DNA from: JAMORN01 sp027063545 [NCBI: bacterium]
Lineage (GTDB): Bacteria; JAMORN01
Assembly (NCBI GenBank): GCA_027063545.1
Contig: JAMORN010000165.1
Location: 1-5,935, forward strand
Direction: 5' to 3'
Length of the DNA stretch: 5,935 nucleotides
In this document: in pieces, positions 5,546 through 5,935 of the stretch
Position numbering within the stretch: position 1 is the first letter of the stretch
Layout: every line of letters starts with the position of its first letter
Notes under the pieces: generated by a model
The model's database searches: none
What the model saw: the letters and a program-made list of their open reading frames with translations, nothing else
Told to the model about the DNA's origin: nothing
Position numbers and translations under genes: made by a program

Positions 5546-5935
5546 ATGAAGAAAAAAATAAATTTTTATCTTTCATTTTTTACATTTTTTATAGTTGTAG
5601 CATTAGTATTATTTCAGTGTTCTAGTAGTCTGAAAAAACAAGAAACTTCCTTTATTCTGAAAGATACTACCCAATCTTTACATGAAGAATCATATAATGA
5701 AGAAGACTTTTTATTAAATGAAAATGCTAATATAGCTGATGTATTTGATTTTGATAGAGATATAACAGTTAAGAATTCGTTAACTCATAATATATGGATA
5801 AAGGTTGCGTTAGATAGATATAAAAGGGAGGTGCTACTATTTAATATCTCTGGTGGAGTTATTATTTATAGTAAAGATAATAATAATTTTAAACCTGTTA
5901 TGAAATATAAACCTAACAAAGAAGAGCAGTTTAGA
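5546..5935 (+). CDS. Exported or lipoprotein-like protein, 3' truncated; possible SpoIID/LytB-type N-terminal region
   Basis: The frame is open for 130 codons from the ATG at 5546 to the window edge. The start MKKK followed by a hydrophobic stretch (about 6-24) is a signal peptide or membrane anchor. Cysteine 25 in LFQCSSS resembles a lipobox, but glutamine before the cysteine is not the usual Gly/Ala/Ser, so lipidation is uncertain. Residues 31-75 are acidic and low in complexity, like a linker. A folded part begins near residue 83 with IWIKVALDRYKREVLLFNIS. This faintly resembles the opening strands of SpoIID/LytB domain proteins (peptidoglycan-related amidase enhancers or lytic enzymes), but the diagnostic part would lie beyond the window. 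No ribosome binding site is visible: the bases before the ATG are a run of T with occasional A. The signal peptide at the very start still makes 5546 the best choice. Confidence 0.65.
   Translation, partial: MKKKINFYLSFFTFFIVVALVLFQCSSSLKKQETSFILKDTTQSLHEESYNEEDFLLNENANIADVFDFDRDITVKNSLTHNIWIKVALDRYKREVLLFNISGGVIIYSKDNNNFKPVMKYKPNKEEQFR

Overview
The window is strongly AT-rich bacterial DNA with strong AGGAGG-type ribosome binding sites. It holds part of a tripartite RND efflux system, which implies a diderm (Gram-negative-type) cell envelope. AT-rich diderm groups such as Fusobacteriota, Spirochaetota or Thermotogota would fit, but nothing seen here fixes the phylum. There is no tRNA, rRNA, CRISPR array, transposase or phage gene.

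Layout. Positions 1-3905 (+ strand) are the 3' part of an efflux operon: the C-terminal end of a periplasmic adaptor (membrane fusion protein), a complete 1030-residue RND inner-membrane permease, and a 116-residue PII-like protein whose start follows the permease stop directly. Positions 3909-4935 (- strand) converge on it: two tandem Hsp20 small heat-shock proteins, followed downstream by a previously uncalled 52-codon small ORF. A perfect 12-bp inverted repeat (4011-4040) lies inside that small ORF and may also be the terminator of the hsp20 unit. Positions 4936-5110 are an AT-rich spacer that probably holds the hsp20 promoter. Positions 5111-5509 (- strand) encode an unrecognised 132-residue protein with one membrane anchor. 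A divergent + strand gene starts at 5546 and runs off the window; it encodes an exported or lipoprotein-like protein with a faint resemblance to SpoIID/LytB N-terminal regions.

How the genes work together. The adaptor and permease should form a proton-driven export pump spanning the envelope, with an outer-membrane channel encoded elsewhere. The PII-like protein is a candidate cytoplasmic sensor or modulator of that pump, because PII-like proteins of the PII-NG type are known to be encoded beside RND pumps. The two Hsp20 proteins are ATP-independent holdases and may co-assemble.

Most worth a second look are the small ORF with its in-register palindrome, the PII-like protein paired with a pump that looks like the multidrug (HAE) type rather than the heavy-metal type, and the orphan membrane protein at 5111-5509.
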